Shown piece after piece: positions 1 through 12,574 of a stretch of DNA of 64,000 nt. The stretch is from contig CM035352.1 of the NCBI GenBank assembly GCA_020137815.1, positions 8,042,905 to 8,106,904 on the forward strand, given 5' to 3'. Every line of letters begins with the position of its first letter. Position 1 is the stretch's first letter. The notes below the pieces were generated by a model, which had not been told where the DNA came from, made no database searches, and saw only the letters and a program-made list of their open reading frames with translations. The stretch comes from Hormiphora californensis (taxonomy: Eukaryota; Ctenophora; Tentaculata; Cydippida; Pleurobrachiidae). A program made the position numbers and the translations under genes.

Positions 1-911
1 ATGGCGACATTTGGCGCCAATGGCGACAGTTGGCGACATTTGGCGCGCATAGGCGATTTCTGCGCCATATGTCGCCATTGGCGACAAACGCGCCATTTGC
101 GAATTAATCGCATTGGCGCCACGTGGCCGCAGAACGGCGAGTGTCTCCTTTGAAAACAAATGAAAATATTATTGATACATCGAGAAATGGCGACAAATGG
201 CGATGGTTTGGCGAGTGAGTATCGCCAGTGGCGCCATTGGCGCCATATGGCGAAAAATTCGCCGAATGGCGCGATTTGGTGCGAGTTTGTGAACGGCGTC
301 CATTTGGCGACGAATGGCGTCCAGATGTCGCCAAACGGCGCCATTTTGGCGACTTGATCTACTGATCACTTAATGGCGCCAATGGCGCCATTTGGCGATA
401 ACAATTTTGGCGCATTTTTTTTTTCAGACTTTGTACCATCGCCACGTGGCGATCCGCCAAGAGTCCCACTATTTGGCGAATGGCGGGTAAAAGGGTCATG
501 ACCCTAAGTTGACCAATTTTTGGCGCCAATTTTTCGATTTTTTGGGCGCCAAAACCTTATTGGCGCCAAATATATCGCCAATAAAAATACCGGCGCCAAA
601 ACGCGATTTGGGCGCCGGTTTTTTTGGCGCCAAGCTCTTTTTTTTTGGCGCCGGCTTTTGGCGGTTCACTTGGTGAACTTAAAAAATTCGCCAATTCTGA
701 AATTGGCGCCACCCATCCTTGCCCCTAAGTTTTGGGCGCCAACTCTGGCGAACTATTGCGCCAACTTTTGGCGCCAATTTTTTGTTGAAATTTATGGTCA
801 TAGGATTGGAAAATTGGCGCCAATCATTAGCGCCAACTTTAAAATTTCGACTAAGCAACCCTTGAGCGCTAGTTGTTAGCGCCATTTTTTGGCGCCAATT
901 TTTCGAAATTA
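1..911. repeat. GGCGCC-palindrome-rich block
   Basis: About 19 copies of GGCGCC, mostly as TTGGCGCCAA or ATGGCGCC, lie among dozens of isolated TGGCG and CGCCA half-sites. The copies are irregularly spaced and the sequence between them diverges, so this is not a simple tandem satellite. Short reading frames here are by-products of the repeated motif. The block runs into the assembly gap, so its true length is unknown. Confidence 0.75.
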
Positions 912-1011
912 NNNNNNNNNNNNNNNNNNNNNNNNNNNNNNNNNNNNNNNNNNNNNNNNNNNNNNNNNNNNNNNNNNNNNNNNNNNNNNNNNNNNNNNNN
1001 NNNNNNNNNNN
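912..1011. other. Assembly gap (100 N)
   Basis: Exactly 100 N, the usual placeholder for a gap of unknown size. The sequences on its two sides have quite different composition. Confidence 0.99.
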
Positions 1012-2272
1012 AAAAGGGGAAAAAGATGAAAGGAGAGAAAAAAGAGAAAAAAGTGGAAGGAAAAAGGGAAGGGAGGGAAGAGAGGGGAGATAAAAGAACC
1101 CCCAAGGTAGGGTAAGAACGAAAATACGGGGGACCTACTCCTTCACAATTTAAAAACCCTTCGTGATTTTTTTTTAATCATGCACAAGTACTTATTATTG
1201 CTAATTGAGGCATAATTATGCCGTGGAAAAAATACAAAAACATTTAAATGCTCAAATTCATACAGAGTGTACGGGGAAATAAAAATGGTAAACCCAAAAA
1301 ATTGATCATTTTTAAAAACTAAATGCAAAATTTTGAATTTTGATGGGGCGAAACAAAAATAGTCACTTTCAAGGGGGAGGGAGGGGAAAAAAAAAAAAGG
1401 AAAAAAAAATATTTTTTTTTCTGCTTCCCCCAGTGATGCGCATCCATATACAGCAGAAACCCTTTAAAAAATTTTGGGCTATTTTAAAATAGGACCCAGA
1501 AGGGGGGGGGAAAAAAAAAAAGAGAGAAGAGAAAAGGGGGGAAAAGGGAAAGGAAAAGGAGGGGTTTTTTGGGGGGTTTTTGGGGGTTGGGGGGGTTTTT
1601 CTCCTCTTCCAAAATTTTTAAGGGGCCCCAAAAACAGAAACAGAAAACCAATTCAAAGAATAAAAAAAATTACCGACGCGATGCGGAAATGAAGAACTAA
1701 AATTTTAAAAAAACCCACCATAAATTTTTCTTTCAGGACATTTTTTTGGAAAATGCCTGGACATTACCGTTACTGGATAAACCCCTTTGTAATAAAAAGT
1801 CCATTATCATTAAAAATCTGGACGGCTTTTGAAAAACATCAAACGACCCCCCACGTCATATCCAAATAAAATAGAAGAGTATAAAATCTAGCAGAACATG
1901 AAAAACTAGGTAGTACAGATATATACTTATTTAAAACTTTCACCCAAAACAAACGTAAAACTTTTTATTAAAGAGGATACGTGAACGTTAGTCAGGGCTG
2001 TAAATACCCCATTTTTTGGGTGACAATCCCTGTTCACTAAACATAAACAGTTTATACATGTTAAATCAAAAACCCTGAGACGGGATAGCAACAAGAAAAT
2101 GAAGGGAGAATTTGTGAAATGAGATCCATTAAATTTTAAGCAAATCGATCAACGTGGACACCCCTAAACCCCATATGTTGGAAAGTTTAAAATTCCAGAA
2201 ATCCTGATCCTGTAGGGAGTATGGCCAATGTATCATAGGTTACACCTAACAAGTGATTTTATTATGCTACAA
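1012..2272. other. Low-complexity A/G/T-run DNA after the gap, no gene seen
   Basis: From 1012 to about 1730 the DNA is homopolymer-like runs of A, G and T, typical of a poorly resolved contig end. From 1731 to 2272 it is AT-rich with no coding signal. Confidence 0.6.
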
Positions 2273-2507
2273 GTTGTACCTGAAAACTTATAACACGAGA
2301 CCGAAGGTCGAGTGTTATAAGTGCAACAATAATGATCCGAGACCACAGGTCGAGGCAGATTCTTGTACTTTAGTGCACGAGCCTGCGAGTGCCACTAAGT
2401 GTAACTACCTCACGAGCCTGCGAGTGATGTAGTTTTACTTTTTGACCGAGCCTGCGAGGTCTAAAAGTGTAAGAATCTGGGACATTATTGTTGACGTCAG
2501 GTACAAC
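2273..2507. repeat. Branched, nested inverted-repeat element
   Basis: The stems nest inside each other. The outer stem pairs 2273-2283 with 2497-2507 (11/11). Inside it lie a hairpin (2286-2296 with 2312-2322) and a second stem (2324-2334 with 2483-2493). The second stem encloses a small hairpin (2341-2344 with 2348-2351) and a third stem (2356-2364 with 2471-2479). The third stem closes over three hairpins at 2367-2400, 2403-2434 and 2437-2468. Those three share the tip CGAGCCTGCGAG. No coding frame is seen. Confidence 0.8.
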
Positions 2508-2846
2508 GAAAATAGGCATTATAAAATTGCATTGTGAAATTTTAAAACAAGAGTGAGAGACACTTTAGGGCGTAACAATAGAACGAATTCATGATAAGGT
2601 AGCAGGCAGAGATAAGATAACGCCTGAGATAGGTAAAGAGAGTGAGAGATTAGTGAGAGTGAGAGAGATAAAGAATGTTTGGGTCGTGGGTCCGGGAGTT
2701 CGTAACTGTTATCTTGATCTCGGTGCTGCAACGGCTTGAGAGTGTGACATAAAGAAAGAGATAGAGAGAGAGAGGGAGTTCGTACACGCTTATCTTTCTA
2801 ACGGTTTTTAAGTGTGACAGAAACAGTGGAGTTCGAAGTGCAGCAG
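2508..2846. other. GA-rich spacer, no gene seen
   Basis: Purine-rich spacer with short GAGAG tracts between two inverted-repeat elements. Reading frames here lack any recognisable domain. Confidence 0.6.
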
Positions 2847-3650
2847 TGTTATAGTAGAGTCGATAACTACATCGACCTCTCCCAATTGTTCCAGTTTTTG
2901 TCACATCAGTTTGGAGCCTCGACACGACCTCTAAACAGGTGTTACTTTTTCACAAACTGTTTTCATCTTAGTGTAATCAGCAGTTGAAATGTTGTTGATC
3001 ATAACAAAAACCTGACTAAATTTTTTCAACTTGGGGTAAAACCATGGGTGTCAAAAGTTAGCTCTAGGTCCCCTGAGTAACCATCCGGAGACTCCAAGAG
3101 ATATTTCAAGCCGTTCTCCTGTAATCATTAATTCCGGTAGAGCACATATTTGAGTATGGACGTACGTGCAATTATTGCCTACAACCTCAACTTTAATGTA
3201 TAACGTTAATGTGCGTCTCTCTCTTTTCTCCCCCTTGAGAAAGAGTTATCTCGCGCGGCGCAACCGCACGTGCGGTTTTTCCAGAGAGAGTGAGAGACAT
3301 ACAATAAGATGTAAACAGCCTGCCAGCGCTCACGTACGTCCGCATTGTATTTTTTTCTCCACCGGGATTAATGATTACGGGAGAACGGCTTGAAATATCT
3401 CTTAGAGTCTCCGGATGGTTACTCAGGGGACTTAGAGCTAACTTTTGACACCCATGGTTTTACCCCAAGTTGAAAAAATTTAGTCAGGTTTTTGTTATGA
3501 TCAGCAACATTTCAACTGCTGATTACACCAAGATGAAAACAGTTTGTGAAAAAGTAACACCTGTTTAGAGGTCGTGTCGAGGCTCCAAATAGATGTGACA
3601 AAAACTGGAACAATTGGGAGAGGTCGATGTAGTTATCGACTCTACTATTA
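2847..3650. mobile_element. Foldback element, ~320 bp arms
   Basis: The left arm (about 2850-3169) is the reverse complement of the right arm (about 3331-3650) with scattered mismatches, around a ~160 bp centre. There is no transposase frame, so it would be non-autonomous. Its outer end carries GCAGTGTTATA, a motif repeated in the neighbouring element at 3662-3777. Confidence 0.85.
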
Positions 3651-3661
3651 TAAGTTTTCAT

Positions 3662-3777
3662 GTATCACTGCTAGCAGTTATACATGAAAACTTATAACAC
3701 TGCCAGCAGTTATACATGAAAACTTATAACACTGCGCAGTGTTATAAGTTTTCGCCGGGCGGTACAAGCAGTGATAC
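3662..3777. mobile_element. Small terminal-inverted-repeat element with a perfect palindrome
   Basis: Perfect 11-bp terminal inverted repeats (3662-3672 and 3767-3777) enclose two tandem copies of a ~32 bp unit. They also enclose a perfect 34-bp palindrome at 3719-3752 whose arm contains ACTTATAACACTGC. The same ACTTATAACAC arm occurs in hairpin 2286-2322, which links the three neighbouring elements. Confidence 0.75.
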
Positions 3778-3944
3778 CTAAAGAATTATATTATATCTCA
3801 AAATTTTACAATGTACAATGTACACGGTGTACACAATATACACAATGTACTATGTAAGCTACTATTACAACATAGGAATGTGTATGACATGATGCATCCA
3901 ATAACAGTAATGCAGAGAATTAACAGCACACCACTGGTTCACTA

Positions 3945-4050
3945 ATTACTACCGAGAAGTACTAATTACTACACTAATTACTACCAAGAAGTACTAATTA
4001 CTACACTAATTACTACCAAGAAGTACTAATTACTACACTAATTACTAGAC
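3945..4050. repeat. Tandem ~32 bp repeat
   Basis: About three copies of a 32-bp unit that is itself built from ACTAATTACTAC and CCAAGAAGT. Confidence 0.8.
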
Positions 4051-4179
4051 CAAGAAGTTTCCCGAAAGAAACAACGGCGGAGCAACCAATCGGTATAAAG
4101 CTGTCTTTATTTTCCTGTTATCTCTCCTCTATATCTCTGATCTCTCTGAATCAGAGTCTGATCTCTCTCACTCTATCTA

Positions 4180-4210
<31 letters not shown>

Positions 4211-4256
4211 TCACCTCAGGAAATGGCCAATTTACGCTCACGCACCGACGGATCGT

Positions 4257-4513
4257 TGGGGGAAACTCTAATTGAATGGACGCGCAGTAATGGCGTCCCA
4301 TCAACCGTAAAAATCTAACTGGATGGAAGGAATGATGGACAGAACGCGCGACAATGTCCGTGTGTTTGTCATCGCGCGCTACGTAAAGGCCTTTTTTACG
4401 AGCAGAATGTGGCAAATCATGGCGCGCCCAGAGTGATGGCTCCCATTATCAGTTAGATTTTTACAGTTGATGGGCTGCCATTACTGCGCGTCCATTCAGT
4501 TAGAGTTTCCCCT
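4257..4513. mobile_element. MITE-like element with ~63 bp terminal inverted repeats
   Basis: Left repeat 4257-4321 and right repeat about 4449-4513 are near-perfect reverse complements, with a few mismatches, around ~125 bp of unrelated DNA. No coding capacity. A CT microsatellite (4180-4211) abuts the left end. Confidence 0.8.
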
Positions 4514-4613
4514 ATGTCCATGGATACTAGCCAGTGTACTGTATACACTACCGCATCTACAAAGTGTACACAGTTACTATACTAATGCACCTGGAGAAAT
4601 GCCAGTATTACTA

Positions 4614-4785
4614 CAGTCGGACCCCGATTTAGCGGCCCCCGATTTAGTGGCACCCCGATTTAGGGACAGGATTTTTTTCCCCCGATATAGGAAATTAACC
4701 TTATTTGACCCCGATATAGTGGACACCCCGATTTAGTGGACAAGAGCCTTTCCCCCGAGGGTGTCCCTAAATCGGGGTCCGACTG
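4614..4785. mobile_element. Pogo/Tigger-like MITE, TA target site
   Basis: Termini are CAGTCGGACCCCGATTTA and its reverse complement, flanked by TA on both sides (4612-4613 and 4786-4787). The interior repeats CCCCGATTTAG/CCCCGATATA blocks. CAGT-start termini with CCTCGATTTA-like sequence and a TA duplication are typical of pogo-like Tc1/mariner elements. A second copy lies at 33030-33197, and a decayed right end is visible around 5445-5517. Confidence 0.85.
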
Positions 4786-5249
4786 TATTACGATTCGATG
4801 CACTACAATGTATATGCAATGTATAATGAAAATTTAACAGTTGAGACACTGACCGAGGTCGTGTCAGGATTCAGGTTTAAATATTGGCACGCTTCACAGG
4901 GGGTTAGGGGGTCGGAAATGTGTATGAACACATTATCAAAAAGTTTTATTCAATATAAGAATATGCTATAGAAAGAAATGAATTCAAAGAAATTGACGAA
5001 TCTGTGTGCCATCCATCTGCTATTATAAATATTATCTGAGCCTCGCAGTAGCCATGTCTGGCGTTGCCAGACCCGGCGTCATGACATATACCGTATCCTG
5101 ATAATATTTACACTTTACAGGCTGTATCCTAATGGCTAATAATATTTTACCTCATTTGAAGAAGGTCCACTAAACATGGTTTGAAAGCGTCGAAACAAAC
5201 ACACAAAGCAAATGGGATAATACGGGCACTATTGAAAAACTCAAAGGCT

Positions 5250-5325
<76 letters not shown>

Positions 5326-6984
5326 ATAGACCAGTGTAAACTCAATTAAATGTTCGCCCGACTAAAAAATGTCCCAACATTAAAATATGCTTGTGTCAGG
5401 TCTAAAGCTGGCCATGGCTAGGGTTCCCGGAAGTAAAAACGGAATGGAGTCCTACGGACAAACCCCGAACTACTGGTAAATCGAAATCCGACTGTACCGA
5501 TAAATCGAGGTTTGACTGACTATCTAAAAACAACAATCTGTCCGTCCATTGTCACACTGTGACCTAGTTTCCATATAATACAGTTGGATATTTACAGGGA
5601 TGTCATATACAAAGAATGCAGATGACTTGTTATGTTCTAGGCAAAGGATGACTACATCTCTCTTCATTCAGACATTGTGGCATGATGATGATGCCATATT
5701 GATGCCCTTTTGTCTCTCTCTTCACTCTCTCTTTCTACAACTATCTCTTTCTCAGAACCGTTACATTATATTCAGATTCTCAAACAACAATCTGTCTAGG
5801 AGGGAATGAAGGAATTTTGACGCAATCTTGAGCAGTGTGTGGGTCTTGGATCAGTGTGTCTAAATTCTTTCTTTGTTTCTGTCTCTTTTCATCCAGAATC
5901 AAACCATGCACTTTCAGACAATACATCAAATCCAATAAAACTAAACTGAATTAGTTCACAGTTCAGGCTGTATTGTCAACACGATGATTCCCCGCAATTT
6001 CCATGACAGAGTTTGAGATACAAATAGCAAGATCAGATCAACAGAACGACAACTCAAGTCGGTCCTTTAGACTTATTTTCAGTGTGTCTACAGTCTACAC
6101 TCTCACACACTATGCCTCATTCTTAACTCTCTCTCTCTCTCTATCTATCTCTATCTCTCCCCCCTCTCTTTCTCTCTCTCTCTTTCTACCTAGCCTCTAC
6201 CTCCCCTCTCTGTCTTCAGCATCTACAGTGACATTCCCCCATGAGAACGGCGTGAAAGGGCACACTATCAGAGTCCGAGGGATTCCCGGGAAGGAGATAG
6301 GGGCTTTATAAACCCCACTATTCTCATAGTTATAAAACACGCCCGCCCACGCTCGTTGAGGACACCCCTTACTCAACGAGCCCACGCACAGAGGGGGAGG
6401 AGCACCCTACACCTTGTGAAGAGAGCTGAGGCCTGAGCAAAAGAAAAGGAACTGGTATTATTGTTCTGACGGCAAAACACTGGGTAAGCCCAGGCACTTT
6501 GTGAATAAAAGAACACAGGTCGAGGAGGGAACTATTCACTTCTCCCCTGACTCTCTTTGTTGAGGGGTTGAGAATGAATTCAACAAGACTATAGCTCAAC
6601 AACACAACTGAGAGCTGCTAGATAACTATTCACTTCCCGTCTCTACCCCCTGAGTCTCTTTACCCTAACTCACTAAACAAACAAAGCTGACAGCTCTTGC
6701 AAGGACTGATAAATAAACCTTTGTGAATCGATCCTGAATCCTTGATCCCTATAATACTGCTATCATTGTCATGGTCTTAATGTCATAAAACTAGCTTCTA
6801 GAATATTTTACAAGACGTATGGCATAATATTATGGACAATCCAATAACGGGATGGCGGATATAACCGGATATTGAGTCATATTAATCATATCAACAGACT
6901 AAATTCACACTGGGGAGTGAATTAACAGGATACAAACATTATTGGTGTCACTGTGTCACGGCCACAGCTCGGCATATACTACAT

Positions 6985-7072
6985 GTCTCACTATACATTA
7001 TCCCACTATACATTATCCCACTATACATTATCCCACTATACATTACCCCACTATACATTATCCCACTATATG
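6985..7072. repeat. 15-bp tandem repeat
   Basis: About six copies of CACTATACATTATCC with one variant. The length is a multiple of three, which produces a spurious repetitive peptide frame. Confidence 0.85.
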
Positions 7073-8042
7073 TACACTCACCTTGTCTCCTTGGGTCACA
7101 TGTCCTCGACTATAAACTGGTGTGTACTCTGGTTGGGTATCTGCTGCTGAAACTGTCAAAAGTGGAGGTGGTGGATGTGCCCCATTTGGTTCCGTCATGG
7201 TGTTATAGCAGCTCCAAATATGTAGGTCACACACTGTATAAGTCTCCGAGATGTAGGTCACACAGAGGTAACTCCCGAGATATTTGTTGAGTTGTTACTC
7301 AACAACAAAATATAGGCAGCTCCCAAACAGTATATTAATATTATAGCAGTAGTATAGCTGCCAAGATGTATCCCAAGTTATATGACAAAGTATTACACAC
7401 AGCACGTGGGTTAATTGAACAATGATTTGTTTGGTTTACATCTTATCACTGTGTTGTTGTTTGTCTTCACACCGCGTCTTCCGTGTGTTGTCTTTTCTAT
7501 CAGTTGCTGGCACACAATCACTGTGATTGTAATTATTACACGGTACCACGCACACAATCAGTGATCAGTTTCACGGTATAAGGCCTGGCTGGATTTCAAG
7601 ATTGGGTCTTCAGATCTGGGTCTGTCCACTAGCTTCAGTAGAGCTGTTACAGTTTAGATGATAGATCTGCACCCTGCTGTTACAGTAGTTGAGAGGTGAT
7701 CTTCTATAGGAGTTAGTGGGAATCAGTCTATCGGAGCTATATAGTAGTGTGATGTAACAAGCTATACGACAAGGAGGAGGGGCGGTGTGTCTGATCGTTA
7801 ATAGAGAGACGGTGTGTCTCGTTAGAGAGAGTGAGAGAGACGGCACGGTGTTTTAACTAGTTCTACATGGATAATCCATGTCAAAAACTTGGCATAAAAA
7901 GAACAGGCAGGGAGTGGAAAAAGAGAGAGAAAGAGAGAGCAAAAGGATAGAGAGGCTTGATTTGCATGAAGTCTTAATTTTCAGGAAAATTACACAGGCT
8001 AAAATTAACTTCTTCTCCTACTCCTATGCTTAACCTCCGCGC

Positions 8043-8330
<288 letters not shown>

Positions 8331-9185
8331 TCTGCTAGAGTCCCTTTTTTGAAGGTCACCTTTTCTTCTTCTGCCTTTTCGCCAGACTCTTTCCCCCATT
8401 TCTTAATCTGTACGTCATACGAAGAGACTAAGAAAATGACCGTGTGTAAACTCAGGTAGAGTCTGTCAATGAATGTAGAGCCCATCGAATTTCTAAAGGG
8501 ATGCCGAATGGAACATGTAAATTTCAAGCAAATTAGGACACTTGGAGAATATATGTAGAAGCTGGGAATCGAAAGGGAGACGAAATATTCATAGCCGCGT
8601 TATAGGTTGTTATGTTCTAGCCCTCCTTTTACAAAATGTGTCGTGGGGTTTCAGAGAGGGTCGAGTTAAAAAGTGGCGAGTAAGGGTGGTGAGAGAGGGT
8701 CGAGTAAGGGTGGTGAGAGAGGGTCGAGTAAGGGTTGAGAGAGGGTCCATTGCAAGCCGTAGCAAGGAACATAAAGAAAGCCGAACTATCTTTCTATCAA
8801 CTATGTCTCATTATGTTTAGTGTATCATGTACTACAAGGTAAAATGCAGCAACACAGAAATCACGCACTCTAAAGCTCTTAACGCTCTGTATGTAGGGTA
8901 AAATGCTGAATCTAAAAACTAAACTCTAATATTTTTCAAAAAAAACTGAAATTTCAGTCGCGCGGTATCACATCCCGCTTGGAAGAATGAAACGGCACGT
9001 GTAAACCAGAGCATCATGACATTGTGTTGTGGTAACAAAGGGGCAGCAAGTTCCATGAACAAAGGGGGTCAGAACAAAGAGGAGTCGGGGCAAGCAGAGT
9101 TCTCTAACTCTGTGTGAGACCTTTATTATGTAAAGACTTTATTCAGAAAATTCAGAAGATAAACAAAGACCTCGATTGGGAAACA

Positions 9186-9238
9186 GAGAGAGAGAGGAGT
9201 GAAAGGGAGAGAGAGAAAGGGAGAGAGAAAGAGAGAGA

Positions 9239-9308
<70 letters not shown>

Positions 9309-9336
9309 AGAGAGAGAAGAGAGAGAGAGGAGCTCT

Positions 9337-9367
<31 letters not shown>

Positions 9368-9405
9368 CTCCTCTCTTCTTCTCTCTCTCTCCTCTCTCTC
9401 TCTAG
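9186..9405. repeat. Second self-complementary GA-to-CT microsatellite
   Basis: A GA tract (9186-9330) switches at GAGCTC to a CT tract (9335-9402), the same arrangement as at 8043-8330. Confidence 0.9.
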
Positions 9406-9812
9406 AGATAGGGTGTCCGTTTTATGTCACCTGACCTTACCATCCATGTAGGATCCTGGACCCTTTCTCCATTGTGATGACATCATCTCCGAACCACTTT
9501 CTGTCCTGCGAGTCCTTGTCTGAGTGAAAGGGAGGGTGAGGGAAAGGGAGGGTGAGAGACAGACAGCTAGATGTTTAGAGGGAGATAAAGTCAGTACGTA
9601 AATTCAGTGATGGATATTTAGATCCATGTATGGGATCTACTGCTATACTGAATAACCCTATGAATAAAAGCATAGTTTATTGGACGCGATAAGGGACGTT
9701 TATATGGAGACGCCGACAGTACGGATAAGGGGTTCCATCTTTTTTCTATCTCTCTATCTCTCTCTCTCTCTGTCGGTATAAACGGGGAACTAAATTCATT
9801 TAGTGAAGGACC

Positions 9813-12270
9813 TCGACCAAAACGCGGAGTTTTTACGTCAGCCGACCCGAAACCGGATTAAATTTTGCCACCCGCTGGTCTCAGGGCCTCCAAATATGTC
9901 AAAATATGTCTGAATTGTCATTTGGGGTCATTTAGACCTTTTAATTACATGTAATTACCCTTTAATTACATGTAATTACATTTTAATTACATGTAATTAC
10001 TTCCAATTACATTCCAATTACTTCAGCACCTCGAGAGCTTTCGAACGCACCCTAGAACACCTTTCTACTCCTTCTAATTGCCGAGTTCTGTATACCCCTT
10101 ATTTTGACTGTTTTTCGCGTCCTACCCCTTATAGGTTTGGGTATGGCCATCGCCACACCCCCTATACGTCGCGGGACCTCGAGACCTTTCCAACGAGCCA
10201 TAGAACACCTCTCTACTACTTCAGGGGGCTTCAAAACTTTCACTCTAAAAATATCTATGGTTATGGTTATGGTTTATCTCGACCAAAACGCGGAGTTTTT
10301 ACGTCAGCCGACCCGAAACCGGATTAAATTTGGCCACCCGCTGGTCTCAGGGCCTCAAAATATGTCAAAATATGTTAAAATTATCATTCTGGGTCATTTA
10401 GACCTTTTAATTACATGTAATTACCCTTTAATTACATGTAATTACATTTTAACTACATGTAATTACTTCCAATTACATTCCAATTACTTCAGCACCTCGA
10501 GAGCTTTCGAACGCACCCTAGAACACCTTTCTACTCCTTCTAATTGCCGAGTTCTGTATACCCATTATTTTGACTGTTTTTTCGCGTCCTACCCCTTATA
10601 GGTTTGGGTATGGCCATCGCCACACCCCCTATACGTTGCGGGACCTCGAGACCTTTCCAACGAGCCATAGAACACCTCTCTACTACTTCAGGGGGCTTCA
10701 AAACTTTCACTCTAAAAATATCTATGGTTTTATGGTTATGGTTTACCTCGACCAAAACGCGGAGTTTTTACGTCAGCCGACCCGAAACCTGATTAAATTT
10801 GGCCACCCGCTGGTCTCAGGGTATCCAAATTTGTCAAAATATGTCTAAATTGTCATTTGGGGTCATTTAGACCTTTTAATTACATGTAATTACCCTTTAA
10901 TTACATGTAATTACATTTTAATTACATGTAATTACTTCCAATTACATTCCAATTACTTCAGCACCTCGAGAGCTTTCGAACGCATCCTAGAACACCTTTC
11001 TACTCCTTCAAATTGCCGAGTTCTGTATACCCCTTATTTTGACTGTTTTTCGCGTCCTACCCCTTATAGGTTTTGGTATGGCCATCGCCACACCCCCTAT
11101 ACGTCGCGGGACCTCGAGACCTTTCCAACGAGCCATAGAACACCTCTCTACTACCTCAGGGGGCTTCAAAACTTTCACTCTAAAAATATCTATGGTTTAT
11201 GGTTTATGGTTTATGGTTTACCTCGACCAAAACGCGGAGTTTTTACGTCAGCCGACCCGAAACCTGATTAAATTTGGCCACCCGCTGGTCTCAGGGCCTC
11301 CAAATATGTCAAAATATGTCTGAATTGTCATTTGGGGTCATTTAGACCTTTTAATTACATGTAATTACATTTTAATTACATGTAATTACTTCCAATTACT
11401 TCAGCACCTCGAGAGCTTTCGAACGCACCCTAGAACACCTTTCTACTCCTTCTAATTGCCGAGTTCTGTATACCCCTTATTTTCACTGTTTTTCGCGTCC
11501 TACCCCTTATAGGTTTGGGCACACCCATCGCCACACCCCCTATACGTCGCGGGACCTCGAGACCTTTCCAACGAGCCATAGAACACCTCTCTACTACTTC
11601 AGGGGGCTTCAAAACTTTCACTCTAAAAATATCTATGGTTTTATGGTTTATGGTTTTATGGTTTTATGGTTTTTTTTTCATCTGGTATTAAGGGCCTGTC
11701 GGCTCGGCCCCGTTGTTTTAGTTTTAGGGGGGATGTTTTAGTGGGGATGGGTTGAGTTTGGGTTATATTCGGGTCGGGGGGCCTTGCCAGGCCCCGAATA
11801 TCGACCAAAACGCGGAGTTTTTACGTCAGCCGACCCGAAACCTGATTAAATTTGGCCACCCGCTGGTCTCAGGGCCTCCAAATATGTCAAAATATGTCTG
11901 AATTGTCATTTGGGGTCATTTAGACCTTTTAATTACATGTAATTACCCTTTAATTACATGTAATTACATTTTAATTACATGTAATTACTTCCAATTACAT
12001 TCCAATTACTTCAGCACCTCGAGAGCTTTCGAACGCACCCTAGAACACCTTTCTACTCCTTCTAACTGCCGAGTTCTGTATACCCCTTATTTTGACTGTT
12101 TTTCGCGTCCTACCCCTTATAGGTTTGGGTATGGCCATCGCCACACCCCCTATACGTCGCGGGACCTCGAGACCTTTCCAACGAGCCATAGAACACCTCT
12201 CTACTACTTCAGGGGGCTTCAAAACTTTCACTCTAAAAATATCTATGGTTTATGGTAGATATTATGGTTA
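9813..12270. repeat. Satellite array, ~470 bp unit, five copies
   Basis: Unit starts (TCGACCAAAACGCGGAG) are at about 9813, 10279, 10748, 11223 and 11801. Each unit contains two to three TAATTACATGTAATTA palindromes, and most end in a variable (TATGGT)n run. Before the fifth copy a second module (CATCTGGTATTAAGGGCC...GCCAGGCCCCGAA, 11672-11800) is inserted. That module recurs at about 12275-12384 and, partly, 12388-12430. Frames in both strands repeat with the unit and look non-coding. Confidence 0.9.
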
Positions 12271-12574
12271 TGGTTTTTTTTTCATCTGGTATTAAGGGCC
12301 TGTCGGCTCGGCCCCGTTGTTTTTAGGGGGGATGGGTTGAGTTTGGTTTATTTTCGGCTCGGGGGGCCTTGCCAGGCCCCGAATGGTTTTTTTTTCATCT
12401 GGTATTAAGGGCCTGTCGGCTCGGCCCCCGGTTGTTTTTTTTTTTAGTTTTTCGAGGGGGATTTTTAGGGGGGATGTAGCTTGGCTTAGATTTAATAAGT
12501 GGGGTCAAGGAAGCTTGAGGAAGTTTGGTCCAAGTTATGATTGGGAAGATGCTCATGTTTAGCACTCTGTATGT

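Noticed and set aside
520-879. 119-aa frame in the GGCGCC block
   Set aside because: Composition follows the GGCGCCAA word (repeated APK/WRQ), and there are no flanking gene signals.
10104-12295. Repeated ~65-165 aa frames in both strands of the satellite
   Set aside because: They recur with the satellite period, overlap on opposite strands and have no domain. They follow from unit conservation, not coding.
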